Below, in pieces: positions 7,004 to 10,330 of a stretch of DNA of 10,330 nucleotides. The stretch lies in assembly GCF_937890585.1 (NCBI RefSeq), contig NZ_CALACG010000045.1:1-10330 (forward strand), read 5' to 3'. Made by a program: the position numbers and the translations under genes. Position 1 is the first letter of the stretch. Each line of letters starts with the position of its first letter. The notes beneath the pieces are model-generated. The model saw only the letters and a list, made by a program, of their open reading frames with translations. It was not told the DNA's origin and searched no databases. The stretch comes from an uncultured Campylobacter sp. Its GTDB lineage: Bacteria > Campylobacterota > Campylobacteria > Campylobacterales > Campylobacteraceae.

Positions 7004-7023
7004 AAGGGGCAAAAATGCCCCTT
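7004..7023 (-). terminator. Intercistronic hairpin after nosZ, likely partial terminator or mRNA stabiliser
   Basis: On the minus strand the nosZ stop (7028-7030) is followed after four bases by a perfect 8-bp stem AAGGGGCA/TGCCCCTT with a four-T loop, then TTTTAAATTTT. This is the shape of a Rho-independent terminator with a broken T-run. Because eight co-oriented nos genes follow without another clear promoter, partial readthrough or RNA processing is the likely outcome, leaving more nosZ message than message for the accessory genes. Confidence 0.65.
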
Positions 7024-7027
7024 AAAA

Positions 7028-9616
7028 CTACATACCTGCGTTTTCATCTATCCATTTTAGATATTCGATGATGTTTTTGATCTCCTCATCAGTCATATGC
7101 TGATTTGGCATTCTTAGATTGAAGTAGTCAATCATCGCTTTTACGTAGTCTTCGTTATAGAATTTAGCAGGATCTTTGATAAATTCTGCTACCCATTTTT
7201 CGCCGTTTTCATGTCTTAGTAAGACGCCAGTTAGGTCTGGACCTGAGCTTACTTGACCGATAACGTGGCAACCATTACATCCGCCTTTTAGATAAGCCTC
7301 TTCACCTTTTGCAGCAGCTGGGCTCATCGGAGTTGCGATCTCTTTAGCTAGGTTGTTTTTAGCTCTTAGACCAACGTCAGCAGTTTTTACCATGTATTGC
7401 CATACTTGATACTCCCAAAGGATAGCGCCATTTACGTCGCCTTTTTTGTAAGCTTCGTCAGCTTTAGCTTTTACCTCTTTGATGTGGCCATACTGATCAA
7501 GTGCGTCATCAACCAAAGCTTTTACTTTTGGATATTTCTCATAATGTTTCTCTTTTAGGTATTTAACAACCTCTTGGATAACATCATCAGTGGCTTTGTT
7601 AGTTGCGATTACTTTGTCGTACTCAGCTTTTAGAGCTTCTGGACTTAGAGTTTTTAGCTTATTTGTCTTTGCAGATTCATATTTTTTATTTGGATCTTTA
7701 ACAAGCAAATAGCCCATCATCTCAAGGTGAAGTGCTGAACAAAACTCGGTGCAGTAGTATGGGAAGACGCCTTCCATATCAGCTACGAAATTTACTGAAG
7801 CAGTTTTGCCAGGCTCAAGTGAAGCGTGGATGTTGTAAAGGTCGATGCCAAAGCCGTGAGTCTCATCTTGCGCGCGCTCTAGGTTTGTTAGGTGAATTGT
7901 TACATTATCGCCTTTATTTACCTCGATGTGCTCTGGGTTGATGTGACTTCTGATCATTGTTGCATAGACAGTTACGTTTTTGCCGTTTCTCTCAACTCTT
8001 TCTTGACCAGCTAGTGTTGCAAATGGGCTTGCCTCGCCTGTTCTTGAGTTTGTACCCATGTTGTAAGTAAGCGCTGGAGTTAGCTTGCTAGCAGCTATTG
8101 AAACAACGTCGTGTGGCTCACCAAGTGGGATTGGCATATCGTAGATTAGCTCCATTTTTGGACCATTGATATCTATTAACTGGTGGTTTTGTGGATGGAG
8201 TGGGCCAACTGGGTTGAAGCGATCGATTGAAAGTTTATCAAGTGCGATTGCGTATTTGCCAACTGGTTTTGCTGATTTGCCCTCCATTGTGTCAAGGTGA
8301 CCGATGTTGTAATGAACATTTACTTTATCAAGCACTTTTAAATTTTTGTAGTCCCATTTTACGATTTGGCTATCAACGTAAAGTGAAGTATAGACTACTC
8401 CATCTTGTGAGTCAAATGTAGTATGCAGTGGTCCAAGGCCAAGTTCGACTTGCCCGTGCATTGTCTTTGCTCTATCTAAGATAGGTATGCCGTATGGGTC
8501 AGTGCCAGCGTACTCTTTTTTGTCGATTAGCTCTTTGATCTTTTTAAAGTCATAAACTGATGCGTGAGTATCAAGCTTACCACCAACGATGATGTATCTG
8601 CCGTCTGGTGTTACGTCACAACCGTGTGGGCTCTTTGACTCTGGGATCAAAAATAGCGCGCCAGCTTTTACAGCAGCATCTATCGTAACTACCTTGTGTC
8701 CATTTATAACTTTGTAGTTTTTCTTGTCTTGGACAAGTTTTTCTAAAATTTGCCAGTTATAAACATGTAAGAAGTCGGTGTCATTTCTACTTGCACCTGC
8801 CTCAAATGGAGGAAGGCCTTTTTCGATACCACCTGTATACATCTCGCTATTTATCGAGTTTGTAAAGCCCCAGCCGTAGCTCTCGCCTTTACCAGCGTCG
8901 CTTAGGTCTTGCCAGTATGGAGGAAGCTCAAGTGAAAATGACTCTTTCTCGTCGATCTTGCCTTTTGGATAGTCAAATTTCCAAAATGTTATAGCACCTC
9001 TATAAACCGCCTCGTAGTCGTCCATAGAGTGGTAGTTGTTATCAAGTGGAGCTGCGTACTGGCTAGCTTCGATGACATACTCGCTGTTTGGAGTGATGAA
9101 GCTACCGCCGTGTTCGCTCTTCATGATAGGGTTTACGACCATTTGAGTTGTCTCAAAGTCTTTTAAATTTATAACAGCGATCCTTGGGTTTGCTTTGTCG
9201 TTGATAAATAGATAATCACCAACATACTCACCATTTTTCTCAGTGAAATTTGGGTGGTGCGTATCGCCCCAAGTTATATCTTTGCCCCTGATAGCACCTT
9301 GTTTTAAGACAGCTTTTGACTCTTCGTCATAGCCATATCCTTGCCAAGGCTCTGGGGTGAAAACGCCGATGTATTTGTAAATTCTCATCGACGGAACGCC
9401 ATAAACTAGCACTTGACCACTCTGCCCGCCAGATGAAAAGACGATGAAATCATCTTTTTTACCGCTTGGCTGGTAAGTCTTAGCAGCTGCAAGGACATCT
9501 TTTTCGCTTAGCCCGCGCTCTTTCATGACTTTTTCAAGGTCACTACTAGCGGCACAAGCAGCAGTTAAAGATAGCCCAAGCAGTGCAGCACTTGCGACAC
9601 AAAATAACTTTTGCAT
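7028..9616 (-). CDS. nosZ: NosZ, clade II nitrous oxide reductase with C-terminal cytochrome c domain
   Basis: An 862-residue periplasmic enzyme that reduces N2O to N2. The N-terminus (1-23) is a Sec-type signal without twin arginines, the hallmark of clade II. A seven-bladed propeller carries the CuZ ligands, most likely H120, H121, H169, H331, H398, H440 and H502 (seen in DTHHPN, EHGG, SPHGCD, GPLHTT, IGHLD and GEPHD). The cupredoxin domain has the CuA ligands H587, C622, C626, H630 and M633 in the CxxxCxxxHxxM motif. A linker (about 645-765) leads to a cytochrome c domain with CNGCH (C780, C783, H784) and a probable Met ligand M836 or M841. The fused haem domain is known from Wolinella-type NosZ. 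The ATG at 9614-9616 has a strong AAGGAGA site at 9621-9627. All key residues are present, so the enzyme looks functional. Its upstream region is unusual: foreign abiEii sequence begins right at the ribosome site. Confidence 0.97.
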   Translation of the reverse strand: MQKLFCVASAALLGLSLTAACAASSDLEKVMKERGLSEKDVLAAAKTYQPSGKKDDFIVFSSGGQSGQVLVYGVPSMRIYKYIGVFTPEPWQGYGYDEESKAVLKQGAIRGKDITWGDTHHPNFTEKNGEYVGDYLFINDKANPRIAVINLKDFETTQMVVNPIMKSEHGGSFITPNSEYVIEASQYAAPLDNNYHSMDDYEAVYRGAITFWKFDYPKGKIDEKESFSLELPPYWQDLSDAGKGESYGWGFTNSINSEMYTGGIEKGLPPFEAGASRNDTDFLHVYNWQILEKLVQDKKNYKVINGHKVVTIDAAVKAGALFLIPESKSPHGCDVTPDGRYIIVGGKLDTHASVYDFKKIKELIDKKEYAGTDPYGIPILDRAKTMHGQVELGLGPLHTTFDSQDGVVYTSLYVDSQIVKWDYKNLKVLDKVNVHYNIGHLDTMEGKSAKPVGKYAIALDKLSIDRFNPVGPLHPQNHQLIDINGPKMELIYDMPIPLGEPHDVVSIAASKLTPALTYNMGTNSRTGEASPFATLAGQERVERNGKNVTVYATMIRSHINPEHIEVNKGDNVTIHLTNLERAQDETHGFGIDLYNIHASLEPGKTASVNFVADMEGVFPYYCTEFCSALHLEMMGYLLVKDPNKKYESAKTNKLKTLSPEALKAEYDKVIATNKATDDVIQEVVKYLKEKHYEKYPKVKALVDDALDQYGHIKEVKAKADEAYKKGDVNGAILWEYQVWQYMVKTADVGLRAKNNLAKEIATPMSPAAAKGEEAYLKGGCNGCHVIGQVSSGPDLTGVLLRHENGEKWVAEFIKDPAKFYNEDYVKAMIDYFNLRMPNQHMTDEEIKNIIEYLKWIDENAGM

Positions 9617-9620
9617 TTAC

Positions 9621-9627
9621 TCTCCTT
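9621..9627 (-). promoter_or_regulatory. nosZ ribosome binding site at the foreign-DNA junction
   Basis: AAGGAGA, 4 bases before the nosZ ATG. It falls exactly where similarity to the AbiEii toxin stops: in the toxin frame the bases continue FILK then RR rather than the family's usual FILKGG, whose codons would also read close to AAAAGGAGG. The site may therefore be partly derived from the toxin gene or be the short match at which the two sequences were joined. Confidence 0.75.
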
Positions 9628-9779
9628 TTTAAAATGAATTTATCTCTATACTTTGATTTAGAAACACGTTCTAAAAAGCATTCCATTAGATAATTTCTGA
9701 TAAGTGTAAGAGCCTTTCTGCTATCTCCACCGGACATATTCCTTATTTTGGCTTTTAATTGCATAGATGTATAAATCAT
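9627..9779 (-). pseudogene. abiEii: Truncated AbiEii nucleotidyltransferase toxin (5' fragment)
   Basis: Codons 1-51 (from MIYTSMQLKAKIRNMSGGDS to YRDKFILK) look like the N-terminus of Firmicutes AbiEii/AbiGii family toxins, which are normally nearly 300 residues. In the family this point continues with GGM and then the catalytic DxD region; here the frame instead passes into RRVNAK, read out of frame through the start of nosZ, and stops at 9546. All catalytic residues are therefore missing and no active toxin can be made. The ATG overlaps the abiEi stop as ATGA, the usual coupling of this operon. There are no internal stops or frameshifts before the break, which indicates a recent event or an artificial join. 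Family assignment is from recognition of the sequence, not a search. Confidence 0.8.
9645..9675 (-). promoter_or_regulatory. Weak candidate nosZ promoter with overlapping inverted repeat
   Basis: On the minus strand TATAGA (9645-9650) is the best -10-like word close to nosZ and would give a leader of about 20 bases. A -35 match is poor, which is not unusual for Campylobacter. Just upstream, TTTAGAA (9657-9663) and TTCTAAA (9669-9675) form a perfect 7-bp inverted repeat with a 5-base spacer, in an operator-like position. All these bases also encode the AbiEii remnant, so the repeat may be chance. No full FNR or NssR type box is visible. Confidence 0.25.
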
Positions 9780-10330
9780 AGCATAACCTCTGTATAGTTC
9801 CGTACTACGGATTCCAGCTTCATTTTTCTTGCATAAAACATCAACTGATGAAGATTCTTCCCTTGACTTTGCATGTACTCCTTTAACGCATGTTGAAAAA
9901 TCTGAATATCCATATTTTCCTTGTTCTTTATAATATCGCAGATTGTTCTTTCCTTATCATAAAGCTGAACCATGTTGCCATAGTTTGTCTCTTTGTAACT
10001 AAGCCCCATCTCATACAGCTCCGCTTTTGCCTGATGCACGTTTAAACCTCGTTTTCGCAAATGTGTAGCATTATATCCTGTAGGAACGGTAACGTTCACC
10101 GTATTAGATTCATGCTCCATTAAACCATGTAACTGCAATGCCGTTTCATGGGAATATATAATTCTGCTATTTTGAATTCCTAAAATATAAAGTTCATCAT
10201 ACCAAGTATCCTCAGACACAAAAATACCATGTCCGACACGCTCCATCTTCTTATTCTGGACAAACTTTGCCAGAGTAGGTTTAGAAATACCGGACTTTAA
10301 TACTTCGGATGTTAATAGATAACCTTTTCT
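9776..10330 (-). CDS. abiEi: AbiEi-family antitoxin, 5' end beyond the window
   Basis: The frame is open without a stop from the right edge to the TGA at 9776-9778, giving 184 visible residues. The in-frame ATG at 10244-10246 is not the true start: the 28 codons before it encode a winged-helix segment (GYLLTSEVLKSGISKPTLAKF and on), which runs straight into the wing MERVGHGIFVSEDTW. The C-terminal domain (about 50-184) is the usual AbiEi effector region, with SHETALQLHGL and a conserved 'VTVP.GY' strand. Only a few N-terminal residues are probably missing, given a usual family length near 195-200. AbiEi neutralises AbiEii and represses its own operon through the winged helix. Here the toxin is truncated, so the antitoxin is an orphan. 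The sequence looks like gut or oral Firmicutes, and lacks the AAATTT words frequent in the nos region, so transfer or a chimeric join is likely. Confidence 0.85.
   Translation of the reverse strand, partial: RKGYLLTSEVLKSGISKPTLAKFVQNKKMERVGHGIFVSEDTWYDELYILGIQNSRIIYSHETALQLHGLMEHESNTVNVTVPTGYNATHLRKRGLNVHQAKAELYEMGLSYKETNYGNMVQLYDKERTICDIIKNKENMDIQIFQHALKEYMQSQGKNLHQLMFYARKMKLESVVRNYTEVML

Larger units (their letters stand above)
881..9616 (-). other. nos gene cluster (nitrous oxide respiration), nosZBDGC1C2HFY
   Basis: Nine genes in one direction with junctions of: nosZ-nosB 81-base gap with hairpin; nosB-nosD 8-base overlap; nosD-nosG 8-base overlap; nosG-nosC1 and nosC1-nosC2 ATGA overlaps; nosC1 and nosC2 adjacent; nosC2-nosH 2-base gap; nosH-nosF 9-base gap; nosF-nosY 8-base overlap. 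This order is the one known from Wolinella and Campylobacter. The set covers the catalyst (Z), electron supply from quinol (G, H, C1, C2), maturation (D, F, Y) and one uncharacterised membrane protein (B). nosR and nosX, typical of clade I clusters, are absent, as expected for this group. A nosL copper chaperone is not seen in the window. Confidence 0.93.

Noticed and set aside
9553..9564. Lipobox in the NosZ signal (LTAAC, C21)
   Set aside because: The -3 residue is Thr rather than Leu/Val/Ile and an ordinary signal peptidase I site follows; NosZ proteins of this group are soluble.
9546..9626. Continuation of the AbiEii frame into nosZ
   Set aside because: After codon 51 the residues (RRVNAK...) are the nosZ start read in another frame and have no similarity to the toxin family; not a designed fusion.
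9650..9663. FNR- or NssR-type box upstream of nosZ
   Set aside because: Only a half-site (TTGAT) is seen; the second half is missing. GTTAA near 6985 likewise lacks its partner.
10244..10246. ATG as the start of the AbiEi gene
   Set aside because: The 28 upstream codons to the window edge are open and encode the expected winged-helix residues, so the true start is outside the window.
1..10330. CRISPR array, tRNA, rRNA, insertion sequence or phage attachment site
   Set aside because: No spaced direct repeats, cloverleaf, transposase frame or terminal repeats were found on either strand, including at the abiE-nosZ junction.

Overview
The window reads as chromosomal DNA of a host-associated Campylobacterota species, most likely Campylobacter of the C. 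concisus type. The grounds are an AT-leaning sequence rich in AAATTT words, very compact overlapping genes on one strand, and a nitrous oxide reductase locus with the epsilonproteobacterial gene set and order. The exact species is inferred from general familiarity, not from a search.

Layout. All genes I support lie on the minus strand, so transcription runs from high to low coordinates. Positions 9616 to 881 hold one continuous nine-gene nos cluster: nosZ-nosB-nosD-nosG-nosC1-nosC2-nosH-nosF-nosY. Neighbouring genes after nosB overlap by 4 or 8 bases or are separated by at most 9. The only real gap, about 80 bases, is between nosZ and nosB and contains a hairpin that may attenuate transcription. 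NosZ is the periplasmic clade II N2O reductase, with a Sec-type signal and a fused C-terminal cytochrome c domain. NosG and NosH form a quinol-dehydrogenase-like iron-sulfur module. NosC1 and NosC2 are small monohaem cytochromes c that plausibly carry electrons from that module to NosZ. NosD, NosF and NosY are the maturation and copper/sulfur supply module. NosB is a membrane protein of unknown role. No nosR, nosL or regulator gene is visible.

Downstream of nosY (positions 1 to 880) is a small secreted, cysteine-rich Sel1-like repeat protein gene (340-747). It is flanked by two G/C-run hairpin regions and about 340 bases of gene-free sequence with strong inverted repeats at the left edge.

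Upstream of nosZ (9617 to 10330) the sequence changes character. It carries an AbiE-type (type IV) toxin-antitoxin operon that looks Firmicutes-like. The antitoxin abiEi is open to the right edge and its start lies outside the window. The toxin abiEii begins with the usual ATGA overlap but is cut after about 51 codons, just before its catalytic region, and runs directly into the ribosome binding site of nosZ. This junction is the most unusual point in the window. It is either a real insertion or deletion that placed the nos operon behind a foreign antitoxin gene, or an assembly chimera joined at a short A/G-rich match. I did not find evidence for a wholly new system; the rest is a well-organised nos operon with some regulatory details worth checking.
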